Shown piece after piece: positions 10,880 to 19,776 of a stretch of DNA of 64,000 nt (its first letter is position 1; the number at the start of each line of letters is the position of its first letter). Source of the DNA: Corbicula japonica (Eukaryota; Mollusca; Bivalvia; Venerida; Cyrenidae). Under the pieces are notes generated by a model that was not told the origin of the DNA, searched no databases, and saw nothing but the letters and a program-made list of their open reading frames with translations. The DNA is taken from NCBI GenBank assembly GCA_038501625.1, contig JAZAYU010000010.1:124001-188000 (forward strand). Direction: 5' to 3'. The translations under genes were made by a program, and so were the position numbers.

Positions 10880-11284
10880 TAGTATTTTATTCGAACACTC
10901 TGTATGAACTCGATACGTTTACTATGTGACTTAAGTGTACCTACTTATGCTTAGGTCGTTTTGGATCTACATTTAACATTTATCGTTATCTGCTTATCTA
11001 TACATGACTCCTAATTGACAATAATAAATATAGATAACTAAAAGGCATTGACCATGTTAATGAGAACATGATATGGTACTTTTGCATGACTCATACTGTC
11101 TACAGACAATATGATATGATATAATGGGACAGCTTTGCAGGGGAGCTGCCAAATGTAGCACGAAAATTCAGTATTTATGATTTCCCATAGAAGCTTAAGT
11201 GCCAGGCGTTTGTTTTCCGAAATGAATTTCGATGCTATTCATAACAATAATCTAACGAAAAAAAACAAGGCTGCAACTTTAATT
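10880..11284. other. No recognisable feature
   Basis: AT-rich DNA with no supported gene or repeat-family match. Confidence 0.45.
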
Positions 11285-11715
11285 CATTACTTTGATTGTT
11301 CAATCACCCCAAGGAGATATACTTCCTGGTTTTTAATCTTTGCATTTGGCGCCCTGTGTGATACGTGGGATTTATATATTTAGATCCCCTGTCATACATG
11401 TAATTATATTCTGTTTAGTTCCGCCAATTGTATTTTCGTGCATTCTCTATCTGATTACCCCGATCATGGAGTGATCTTAATATAAATACATGTATGCGAA
11501 TACAGCATTCGAGGAACCCTCGTTCACCGTCCAATGCAAACCATCGTTAAGGATGTATCAAAATTGTTCTTTTCAATACCCGTGTTAATACTGCGTTGCG
11601 CTCAATCATGGGCTATGCGACATATGCATTTCCATCACTGTCAATAAAATCAAACCGTGCAGTCTGCAATTTTTCATATTTTACGCTTTCGGTGGTTTAC
11701 AAATTTCCTTTTTCA
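11285..11715 (+). repeat. Dispersed repeat family R, long form, copy 1
   Basis: Runs from TTGTTCAATCACCCCAAGGA through TATACTTCCTGGTTTTTAAT and TCTGTTTAGTTCCGCC to TGCGTTGCGCTCAATCATGG and TTTCGGTGGTTTACAAATTT. The same block order is found at 60840-61295 (+) and, reversed, at 40030-40500. This copy is the most diverged. Non-coding. Confidence 0.65.
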
Positions 11716-12710
11716 TCGTTGGAAAAAAGTATTCACACCTGAAATGTCACATTTTATTTAAAGCATTATTTAACAAAACTTCTTGAAAAATGAGTACAAT
11801 TCTTTCAGAAGACGGCATGGTCTTACTATCCTATGCAGTAGAAAATGCTTGCTTATTACATTTTGTTCTCCACAGCATCCGCACTTCACCTATATATTTA
11901 GTACTCTCAAAACACTTTCAATCATCTAATCATTTGTTGATGCGACATAAACGTTTGACCGTTTGCATGACTAACTTAACTTACACGTTATTTGACAAAA
12001 CTTTTGTAAAGTCATTGCAAACCACGTTTTGCCTCGATTTGCCATTCGCTTCATCGTCAATGTTACTATTTAAACAGCCATAATTATAGATCCTAATACG
12101 AATATGAAAACAACTTGAACGTTTAATTACATCTAAAAAACAGTGTTAAAAATTATCACCTGCCTCATTTTAATGCCATCATGTTTTCGTATTTGAGTGT
12201 CTCTGGCTTTGAGTATAGAACAAGGGTCAATGAACCCTGAAGAAGATGGGGAAGAAAATGGTTTCATGTGATTATTTTATAAAATTAAAAAGATAGATAG
12301 GACAACTTTCTCGTATAACCTTTTTTATTGATTTCTTGTAAAGATGACAAATCTCAGAGATATCTATGTTAACTTATACTCCTTTGGGATAAATGTTTTC
12401 AATTTGCAGTAATGAGATCAGATCATCTAAATTGTCTACTCGTTGATATGATGATACCGTTTGCAGCCAAATTACTTAGTATTTTGACTGAATGTTCCAG
12501 ACAAAAGTTATTAACCCTGAACACAAGTTACAGTATTGTGAACGTTTAAGGTGTCAAACGAAATGCACGATAAACGATAGACGGCCACATAATAATGTCT
12601 GCTATACTCCCTCGACAGGTGGATCATGAAGTTACAGATCCAATCATAAGATTAATCAATAAAGAGTTGGAAAATTCATTGACAAAACATTTGGGTATTA
12701 AGTTTTGTAG
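11716..12710. other. No recognisable feature
   Basis: AT-rich DNA. Open frames of 60-97 codons here show no recognisable motif and look like chance. Confidence 0.45.
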
Positions 12711-12714
12711 GAGT

Positions 12715-12840
12715 TATAAACCATTTTGCTTTCATGGCAATTTTAAAACCAGTCGCCGTTTCAGCCAATCAGATGCTTGAGATTTGAGACTGGTTTCCAT
12801 GCTCAGCTTTATAACCTTGGGCACTGATGTGCATATTTCA
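12715..12840. repeat. Palindromic repeat of the ATCTGATTGGCTGAAA family
   Basis: AAACCAGTCGCCGTTTCAGC, CAATCAGATGCTTGAGATTT and GAGACTGGTTTCCATGCTCA, then TTATAACCTTGGGCACTG. This is the reverse orientation of the copy at 4305. Confidence 0.7.
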
Positions 12841-13079
12841 CTTTTTATGGAAGATTAGCATCTTCCCAATTTAATATTGTCGATCATTTACCCACCACCA
12901 AACAAGAATGTACGAGGTTTGTCTGAAATGTTTATATGAAAAAACTTTTTTTTACTCAAACAATACGTACATAAAACTGTTTTGTCAGCAAATACATACA
13001 TTGCTATAAACAAACTTACAAAAGAACTTTCCGGACAGCCCTCGTATAAGCTCTACTCAAAGAAATTAGAGAACAACAG

Positions 13080-13523
13080 TAAAATAGAAAGCTTCGCTAT
13101 ACAGCATAATAACAAATATATACATGATGCAAGAGGACTTTTTTTTAGAAAAATAAATAATTTACTCCCTTTGCCAAAAACCCTAAGAGTAATTTTTCCA
13201 TCTGTCTGTACAGTATGGTAGCAAAAATATACATGATGCAAAATGACTTTGTTCATGACGAGAACAGTAACTGCCTTTGCCAACAACCCCAAGAGTAATT
13301 ATTCACCTTTCTATACAGCATGGTAACAATAATCTACATGATGCAAGAAGATTGTTTTCAAGACCAGAACTATTACTTTCCTTGCAAACAACCATAAGAG
13401 TGTTTTTGAATAATATAAAATCTATAACAAAAGTCTACGTTATTTTGGATCAACCCTCGTAAATGATGCAAGGTGACTTCGTTCAAGACTACAGTGATTA
13501 TTCACCTTTATGTACAGCATAGT
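13080..13523. repeat. Minisatellite of about 105 bp, left part
   Basis: Diverged units begin near ACAGCATAATAACA (13101), ACAGTATGGTAGCA (13210) and ACAGCATGGTAACA (13315), with a last boundary at ACAGCATAGT (13514). Each carries TACATGATGCAA and AACAACCCCAAGAGTAATT-like words. The array is interrupted at 13523 by the BEL/Pao element and resumes at 16620. Confidence 0.8.
13519..13523. other. Target-site duplication (left) of the BEL/Pao element
   Basis: ATAGT directly precedes the TG of the left LTR and is repeated at 16620-16624 after the CA of the right LTR. Five bases is the duplication length typical of LTR elements. Confidence 0.85.
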
Positions 13524-13687
13524 TGTCGGGATGACATAAACTATAAAAGCTCGTCTGGTTCGGTGACTGTATTTGTAACAACTGATTCATACAACACATA
13601 AACAAGAAGTACGTCCGGTGACGTCGCCGTAAAAGGCGCCAAATATAACGTCTGTATAACGTCGCATAATTGCGCTAAATTAAAACA
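13524..13687 (-). repeat. 3' LTR of the BEL/Pao element
   Basis: 164 bp, TGTCGGGATGACATAAACTA at the left end and AATTAAAACA at the right on the + strand. Matches the other LTR nearly throughout. The element reads on the minus strand, so this is the downstream LTR. Confidence 0.9.
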
Positions 13688-13859
13688 TTCTCCGGGCCAT
13701 GAAAGGTAAAAGTCTCTTTAGTCTTTTTTTCAAACACAATATCACTGTCTTTGAATACAACTTAAGAATTTCAACTTAAAAAGCAATAAACGAGTTTGAA
13801 ATAAAATTATATCGACAATTCATTAATAACACAATCCTGTGGTTAATGTTCTGAAAAGT

Positions 13860-14160
13860 TCATTCACAAATCTCCAATGGGTACAACTTCTTGACTGGAC
13901 GTATGGTGACACCTCTGCTGGTTCTAACTCGGGCAGCTCGCACGAAACCGTCTGTACCCGTGATCAGCTCATCGACAACTGCAAGTGGCCATCTTTTCCT
14001 ATGGATGTTATCGTCATGTATAAGGACGACATCGCCAATCTTTGGAATATCTGGTAAACGTTGATGTAGTTTGTGATATTCTCGCAACGATGTGAGATAC
14101 TCGTTCTTCCATCTAGTCCAAAAGTGTTGTATCGTGGTTGCCGTGAAGTTTGCTTATTTC
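13860..14160 (-). pseudogene. Integrase-downstream (DUF5641-type) domain of the BEL/Pao element
   Basis: The minus-strand frame reads FWTRWKNEYLTSLREYHKLH, then PKIGDVVLIHDDNIHRKRWP, LAVVDELITGTDGFVRAARV and IRPVKKLYPLEICE before a stop near 13860. The FWxRWxxEYL...R...W and PxxGDxVLixDdnxxRxxWPlg patterns mark the conserved C-terminal domain of Pao-type polyproteins. It is in a different frame from the preceding segment (frame change near 14150), so it is not continuous with the upstream ORF. Confidence 0.85.
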
Positions 14161-14684
14161 TTCACAGAATTGTGCGAGAGTGACTTTGGTGTGGTTTCAC
14201 ACATGTCTTCTGGAAATACAGGTGAAGTTATCCGACGTCCGTATATCAGGTGTGACGTTTCCCTTGTAGACTGTGACATATCTCTTGTAGACTGTGATGT
14301 ATATCCTGTAGACTGTGACGTATATCCTGTAGATTGTGACGTATCTCTTGTAGACTGTGACGAATCTCGTTTTTCCGCCAAAGATTTTTCTAGTTCTATC
14401 TTTTCGCTGATGCGTGATGTTAATACATGTATATTCATTGTTGATGTGTGCTTACGTGTGTTTTCTTCAGAAGCATTTAGTGGTCCAGACAAGAGATAGC
14501 CAAGCTTTGATTTGACGGCAGTTGGGCCATTCCCTCTCACAATTCTATCCTCTATTATATGCCAGTAATAATCGGCTCCAATCAGTACATGTATCTCGAA
14601 GATGTCATCTTTGCTTAACGGGTGTGCCAGCTTTAGGCCTTGTAAATATGGAAGCTTGTTAACGGCTCCTTGGTATGTCTTCAA
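14154..14684 (-). pseudogene. End of protease-like region fused to an integrase-C remnant
   Basis: The minus-strand frame starts with GAVNKLPYLQGLKLAHPL and continues HVLIGADYYWHIIEDRIVRG and KSKLGYLLSGPL, the conserved end of the Pao protease-associated domain (DUF1758 type). A tract of 7-residue repeats (QSTRDTS-like) follows, then SHLIYGRRITSPVFPED, which in related elements lies beyond the integrase core. RT, RNase H and the integrase core are therefore absent, with the repeat tract at the junction. A frame change separates this segment from the protease ORF upstream, near 14660-14684. Confidence 0.85.
14252..14370. repeat. 21-bp minisatellite at the internal deletion junction
   Basis: About five copies of TGTGACGTATCTCTTGTAGAC-like 21-bp units, in frame as QSTRDTS/QSTGYTS on the minus strand. 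Confidence 0.9.
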
Positions 14685-15345
14685 CGGGGACTGCTTTTTC
14701 TGTTACTATGAGTACTTTGATTTCAATATCGTCGTTTTCTGTTCGCAGTATTATTGTTGCAGTTTCAAGATGTCTGACTTGTCTGTTCTTCTCTCCAAAT
14801 CCTGAGAGGTAATGTGTCTCTATTCCGGTTGGTCTCACGTTAAGTCTTTTTGCTATTTTCTCAGTGATAAATGATTGTTGGGCTCCTTCGTCAAAAAGTA
14901 TATTAACATCACAAGATGTAGAGTTCGACTGTATCTCTGCAATGGCGGTTTTCAGAAGTACATGTCCATCTGTATGCATGTAGGATGAATGCAATATTGC
15001 TGTATCTTTCTGTTCGGTGTTTTTGTTATCTTCGGTTGTTTGTGTTTTACTAAGCAATCGTTGATTTTCTAGCTTTTGTTTACATAGACTTGTATGGTGT
15101 CTCCGTGAACAGTTCTTACAGTTAGACTTCGATTTGCACTCTGCGACCTTATGGTTTCCAAGACAGTTAAAACACAGTTTGTCACGTTTTACGACGTCGA
15201 TTCTTGAGTTATAATCCTTCACAGTATTGCATTCTGCACTATAGTGGGATTCATTGCAAAAAACGCAACTTTTCACACTTTTAGCCGTAAAACGTGTTCT
15301 GTCATTGTTTGTCACAAACGCTGCCGTAGGAGGGTTCAAGGTCAT
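14659..15345 (-). pseudogene. Gag zinc knuckles and aspartic-protease-like region of BEL/Pao
   Basis: The 228-codon minus-strand frame has cysteine-rich knuckles: CVFCNESHYSAEC, then CFNCLGNHKVAECKSKSNC and CKNCSRRHHTSLC. About 70 residues later VNILFDEGAQQSFITEKIAK occurs, at the position of the retropepsin-like DSGA-type motif. The first catalytic-type triad here is DEG rather than DSG or DTG. The frame runs out at VPVEDIPRSR, where a frame change leads into the next segment. It overlaps the end of the preceding Gag frame by about 44 bp. In the family this part makes nucleocapsid and protease; here it is probably inactive because of the frame breaks. Confidence 0.9.
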
Positions 15346-16100
15346 TACCAGCTTCTAAGATGTTTAGATCCTTTAGTAGAAATCCCCTTACGTCACTTAA
15401 ACACCAGTTACTTGAACCACGTGCACGAGTCATGTTCTTTTTAATTTCTGGCGTGAGTTTCTGCATAATGACGAGGACCAGCAATGAACCGTACGTATCT
15501 TCAGCCTGACTTAATGAATCTAAACCTCTAATATAAACCTCGGTTTCATCATAAAAATGGCGGAGGCTTACAAAAGTATTCACGGGTGCGGGTATATCAA
15601 GAAGCGCTTTCATGTAACGCTGCACAATCTTCTCCCTCTGTCCGTAACGTTCGTGTAAAATCTCGATTGCTTTTTCATAATTCGTGGTTGTGAGAGCGAT
15701 GCCTGCTATTGTTTGAAGCGATTCTCCTCTAAGTAGTGTCTTCAAATGACTGAATTTCTGTACATTTGTAAGGGACGTGTTTGCATGTATTGCAGATTCA
15801 TATAAATCCCAGAATCTCTGCCAATCAATGATATTTCCAGTGAATATGGGAAGCTCCAATTTTGGCAACCTATGAAAGACGGAGTTGTTTCCGGAACTAG
15901 AACTGCGAACATCAACATGATTAATATAAGAAAGCATTGACTGGTCTTGAGTTGCGCTGCATAATCTTGTTCTGTCTGTGGTAAGATTAATGTCTGCACT
16001 TCCGGTACTGGCGTATGTTTCTGTATTGCTGTTACTAAATATTTTTGCGGCGGCATTGAGATTTGAATTTCTTACCCTTAATGTCTTCTTAATTTTGTTG
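15302..16100 (-). pseudogene. Gag (DUF1759-type) region of BEL/Pao
   Basis: The minus-strand frame, open from about 16100, contains LPKLELPIFTGNIIDWQRFW, DLYESAIHANTSLTNVQKFS and HLKTLLRGESLQTIAGIALT, then a helical stretch ending at about 15302. The pattern LPKLxLPxFxGdxxxWxxFwd...F...iH....ls...Kf.yL...l.g.a is the hallmark of Pao-type Gag. The first in-frame Met is at 15937, but homologous-looking sequence continues upstream to about 16100. Further upstream another frame carries acidic sequence (PPENEVEIEEEVITQHEYGY), so a one-base frame change in the T-run near 16115-16121 probably broke the N-terminus. Confidence 0.9.
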
Positions 16101-16429
16101 ATCGTGCACTGTAAAAAAATACCCGTATTCGTGCTGCGTGATCACTTCCTCTTCTATTTCAACTTCATTTTCAGGCGGCAAAATATCCAAAATTTGTGCG
16201 TGTAGACCCTCAATCGTCGTCTGCTTCCCTTCTTAAGAATGTAGAATGTTTTAAATTTCGTCTGTGTTGACATCCGTGTTGTCTGTATCTAAATTTGATG
16301 TCAGTTTTGTAACTGCAGCTTTATTTCCTTTGATAAGCGCTCGTAATTTCGCTCAATTCATCTTTCTAGTTGTAGCAGTTTATCTAGTCTTGTAGCGGTT
16401 TATCTACTCTTGAGTTGTTGTAGCTGTCT

Positions 16430-16449
16430 ATCCGGTTCGCGGGACCAAA
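16430..16449 (-). promoter_or_regulatory. Primer-binding site of the BEL/Pao element
   Basis: On the minus strand, four T residues after the CA end of the 5' LTR, TGGTCCCGCGAACCGG is found. Its complement ends in CCA and has the form of a tRNA 3' end (GGTTCG then an acceptor strand). The identity of the tRNA is not determined. Confidence 0.75.
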
Positions 16450-16451
16450 AA

Positions 16452-16619
16452 TGCCGGGATGACATAAACTATAAAAGCCCGTCTGGTTCGGTGACTGTAT
16501 TTGTAACAACTGATTCATACAACACATAAACAAGAAGTACTCCCGGTGACGTCGCCGTAAAAGGCGCCAAATAATTATAACGTCTGTATAACGTCGCATA
16601 ATTGCGCTAAATTATAACA
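16452..16619 (-). repeat. 5' LTR of the BEL/Pao element
   Basis: 168 bp beginning TGCCGGGATGACATAAACTA and ending AATTATAACA on the + strand. It is followed by the target duplication ATAGT (16620-16624). Confidence 0.9.
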
Positions 16620-16658
16620 ATAGTAACAAACGTATACATGATGCAAGAGGACTCTTTT
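16620..16658. repeat. Minisatellite of about 105 bp, right remnant
   Basis: ATAGTAACAAACGTATACAT and GATGCAAGAGGAC continue the satellite unit broken at 13523, confirming that the LTR element inserted into the array. Confidence 0.8.
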
Positions 16659-16910
16659 AACATACAATTAACGAAAAAGAGAACCCTTGGGGTTACCGCC
16701 ATGGAACGGTCAGTGGCAAAACAAATTGCCACTGGAGGTTTAAACCAGGTTCTAGGGTGCACCAACCTCACACTTGCCCTAATAGGTTCTCATATTAACA
16801 AACAAGTACAAGTTGTCTTGGTGAAATAACTCCAACTCAAATCAGCTTGACAATGTTGCATGCAAAAAAGCACACAAACATATAAAACATAAGAAGCTTA
16901 AAGCATTGCA
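16658..16910 (-). mobile_element. PLE-type 3' tail copy
   Basis: AGAGAACCCTTGGGGTTACC, ATGGAACGGTCAGTGGCAAA, TTTAAACCAGGTTCTAGGGT, CACCAACCTCACACTTGCCC and TTGTCTTGGTGAAATAACTC match the tails at 25.2-25.5 and 29.9-30.1 kb. The last 53 bp (16854-16906) form one arm of a perfect inverted repeat with 17093-17145. Confidence 0.8.
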
Positions 16911-17092
16911 TGACTAGTTTCAAGACTAGAAAAGTTTCTGCCTTAAACCCGAAAAGTTGTTCACCACCTTTAACGGACATGTCACTGACATCTTTTTCAC
17001 AAGAATTGACCTACTTAACTAGATTTGTACTAAGTTTTCACTTGCACTAGCATGTTATGTTTTAGGTTAGGGGAAGTAAGCCTCGGTAAGAA

Positions 17093-17145
17093 ATGCTTTA
17101 AGCTTCTTATGTTTTATATGTTTGTGTGCTTTTTTGCATGCAACA
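17093..17145 (+). repeat. Perfect 53-bp inverted partner of 16854-16906
   Basis: ATGCTTTAAGCTTCTTATGT...GCATGCAACA is an exact reverse complement of 16854-16906, separated by 186 bp of unrelated sequence. It represents a tail fragment of the PLE-type family in the opposite orientation. Confidence 0.9.
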
Positions 17146-17344
17146 TCAATAATTTACCTGCATGACGTCACTTCTATAGAAATTGTATGGACTATCAATT
17201 TGATATTTATTTACAAAATTTGAGAATAATCTGATCGTTTTCAACGTAAAAATATAACACAAATATTTCTGGAACAATTTTATTAGTTTATAGTTTGAAA
17301 TTAGATTTATTCACCTGACTTTCACATTTATCCACTGTAGGCAG

Positions 17345-17492
17345 TCACGGAACATTGAATTATATTCCTCACAGTTACCAATTTATAAACCTGGGTGAAG
17401 AGAAGCAGCAACAAGGAAATGCGGTCGGACTGGGGCTCGAACCCGGGACCCCTCTAAAGATAGCGCTATATCACTGGACTACCTCTGCCTAT
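17345..17492 (-). mobile_element. tRNA-derived SINE
   Basis: On the minus strand the sequence starts GGCAGAGGTAGTCCAGTGAT, containing a plausible A box, and has GGGTTCGAGCCCC as an excellent B box about 40 bases later. A non-tRNA body follows, with CTTCTCTTCACCCAGG and TTTATAAATTGG. The acceptor ends do not pair, so this is not a functional tRNA. The head-plus-body arrangement is that of a tRNA-derived SINE. Confidence 0.7.
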
Positions 17493-17494
17493 AA

Positions 17495-17858
17495 GTATTG
17501 TCTGTCTTCTAGTTTTTGATGAATGTCTTTTAGAAAATTTTTTGAACAGCAGTACGTCCAATTAAAAATGCAATTAGGCCATAAAGTTGTGGGTAAGATG
17601 CACTAAAGTATAGACGAAATTGTCGAAAATACAGGACGACTGTTTTGTGTAATAACGACACAACTTGAACAATAAAGACATTTACTTCAATTTTGATTTT
17701 AAGACCGCAAATTTAACGCATTGAGATAGGGAAAACATTTGGATTGTTTCTTGCTTACTTTAAATAATCCAAGGGTTTTTATACCGATATGATCATAATC
17801 AAATATCAAACAAATTCTTATAGTTACACAATACTAAGAGGTTATTAACTGGTGTTCA
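17495..17858. other. No recognisable feature
   Basis: AT-rich DNA without a gene or matching repeat. Confidence 0.45.
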
Positions 17859-17859
17859 A

Positions 17860-18305
17860 GGGCCGGGAGGTGATATCGGCCCGGAAGAGCAATATTGGCC
17901 CGAGAGCTTAAGCAAATCACTTACTCATTGACAATTTTATTAAATAACCACAAGTATTTGATCCAAGTCAGAAAATGCTTGTGTTTTTGTGAAATCTTCA
18001 CGTTGTTAATTTATAAAACGTTCGGTTTTAGACTCTTACTCAGTCTTTATCAGTAAATAAACGTCAACCAATTCCTGTTTGAAAACTAAGTATATTTTAT
18101 TACGCAAAATCTCTGCGTCGACAAAAAGACCGAGTTAAAACAAAATGGCTGCCATTTCCTATAGTTTCTTGCTGAAATCTTTATCACTTTTCGGCCCTGC
18201 CTTATAAGCCAATCAAATTGCCTCAAATGCGGATTTATATCTATAACACTTATCGGCCCGGCGCCGACAGTGTAAATGATAATGGCCCTGTTATAAAGCA
18301 GGCCG
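17860..18305. repeat. Degraded GATAATGGCCCTG-family element
   Basis: GGGCCGGGAGGTGATATCGG and CGGCCCGGAAGAGCAATATT at the left, and TTATCGGCCCGGCGCC then GATAATGGCCCTGTTATAAA at the right, suggest inverted ends of the family also seen at 185 and 1251. The interior is non-coding. Confidence 0.45.
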
Positions 18306-18433
18306 TCGTGTTATTGAACGTGGCAGATTATTTTTTATAGGGCTAATAACGTATAGTTATTAAATAACGGGTTTTATATGCTTATTGGAACAGCCAATTT
18401 TACGACAAAAGCGACTGATAATGGCACATTTTA

Positions 18434-19063
18434 AATGTCCGTTGATACAGGGCGCGAACGCGAACGCTTCCAACGCCAGCACGAACTCGAACGCGACGTT
18501 TGAGCAGATTTGCCATTACAATTGAGCACAAACACCCACGCGGAAAACCGTAGACAGCTTTTGAGGCATCTCGTTTTTTTTCTTTAAGTGATAAAATTTG
18601 GCTTTTTGGAATCATGGAGTCAAGACACGGAGCAGCTGGCAGTGTTTTATTAGTACACAAAACGGAGGAAGAGAAAGAGGCGTGTTTCTGTGCACTAACT
18701 TTTAAAAAGAAGACATGCATTTGGAGAGTTCCATCAACTCGTTCAAGAACTACATTTTCATCCAGAAAAATTCAAGCAACACTTTCAAATGACTGAGGAG
18801 CAATTTGACTTCATTTTGCAATTAATTGGAGACGACATTAGCAAACAGGATACAAACTGATAAGAATGTCATTACCTCACGAGAAAACTGGGAACGGTCA
18901 GACGTACAAATTTCTATTTGTAGAAACGATGCCAGGGAAGTACATGCTGATTGGTTGCAAGCAGAAAAGCCACGTGACTCTCGCTCCGAGAGCAAACAAG
19001 GCGGTCGTTCGCACGAACAAAACTTTGTTTGAGTTCGTGTTCGCGCTTTGTATAAACGAACCT
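18434..19063 (+). mobile_element. PIF/Harbinger derivative carrying the transposase N-terminus
   Basis: The ends are imperfect inverted repeats: TCCGTTGATACAGGGCGCGA on the left against the reverse complement of TTTGTATAAACGAACC on the right, both next to TTA/TAA, the target typical of PIF/Harbinger. Inside, the + frame 18720-18860 encodes FGEFHQLVQELHFHPEKF then HFQMTEEQFDFILQLI and ISKQDTN before a stop. This matches the start of HARBI1-type transposases (ELxxxDxxxFxxxFRMxxxxFdxLLxxvxpxixkxDT). The nuclease domain is absent. An arginine-rich stretch in another frame upstream (about 18660-18690) may be the real N-terminus, displaced by a frame change. Confidence 0.7.
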
Positions 19064-19069
19064 TAACAC

Positions 19070-19294
19070 AGCAACTCTTGGCAAAACGGGTCCACTCCCC
19101 GGCGTCAGTATTAAGCAAAACATGTACATAGTCCAATAAACTGGGGTGTCACGCCTATTAGAGAAATACATCATACTGTGCACCGTCAGTGTTATGATTT
19201 GTTGGATTAATAAGACTTCATCGTAGAGAATAAAGTTGGTGTAAAGATTATAGGGAGTATAGGAAGAAAAAGAGCACTCCGCTTTCAGTGCCGA
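19070..19294. other. No recognisable feature
   Basis: No gene or clear repeat. Confidence 0.4.
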
Positions 19295-19385
19295 AGGTTA
19301 TAAAACTTAGTTTGGAAACCAGTCTTAAATCTCAAGGATCTGATTGGTAGTAATGTGGGCTGGTTTCCATGCTCAGTTTTTTAAC
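19295..19385. repeat. Palindromic repeat of the ATCTGATTGGCTGAAA family
   Basis: GAAGGTTATAAAACTTAGTT, GAAACCAGTCTTAAATCTCA, GGATCTGATTGG and GGTTTCCATGCTCAGTTTT form a short hairpin with a shortened centre. Confidence 0.7.
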
Positions 19386-19772
19386 AGATAATATAACAAA
19401 GTTGATCTATAAGTCTGAAAATAATAATAATTTACTGAATTACATGTAGTTTAGTTGAATATTCAAAGTAATCATTATAATAATTAAGTGTAAAACAAAC
19501 CCAGAAAAGACGGTGTTTATAAGATGTTTAAGGCACCAGTTATGAAAATACAAAAAAAGTATGTTATAGAAGAAGACATTTAAGTCAGAGTCGTTAAAAC
19601 ACAAATAATCACTATTCTCACCTCACATTAAGATGAATAAAATAGCTAAAATTATATAAATTGTGTTTAGAGAAATAAATGATTTACAAATTACCACAAT
19701 TGTAATAAAAACGTAATTTTAACTTATACAGTTAAAACAGTTAATGTGCTGTAGTGTACATGTACCTAACTC
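19386..19772. other. No recognisable feature
   Basis: AT-rich DNA without gene or family match. Confidence 0.45.
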
Positions 19773-19776
19773 TTAA

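Larger units (their letters stand above)
13524..16619 (-). mobile_element. BEL/Pao LTR retrotransposon with deleted pol core
   Basis: A structurally complete insertion: two short LTRs with TG...CA ends, a 5-bp target duplication, a tRNA primer-binding site, a Gag region, CCHC zinc knuckles, an aspartic-protease-like region, and then a jump to the integrase-downstream domain. RT, RNase H and the integrase catalytic core are missing. At 3.1 kb it is roughly half the size usual for BEL/Pao. The two LTRs differ by about five substitutions and one 4-base indel, so insertion is fairly recent. Loss of RT and integrase means any movement would need proteins from another copy. Confidence 0.9.

Noticed and set aside
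11790..12083. 97-codon plus-strand frame starting MSTILSEDGM
   Set aside because: No recognisable domain, no neighbour support and composition like surrounding DNA.
13080..13523. CRISPR-like array
   Set aside because: Units are about 105 bp, diverged throughout and without a constant-repeat/variable-spacer pattern; the window is clearly eukaryotic.
14092..14499. 135-codon frame on the plus strand with CDVSLVD-type repeats
   Set aside because: Antisense shadow of the in-frame QST minisatellite of the BEL/Pao element.
17425..17489. A true tRNA gene on the minus strand
   Set aside because: A and B boxes are present, but the acceptor stem does not pair and a SINE-type body follows.
18822..19183. 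Several overlapping frames of 66-104 codons on both strands near the Harbinger right end
   Set aside because: Mutually overlapping, no motif; only the frame at 18720-18860 matches a known transposase region.
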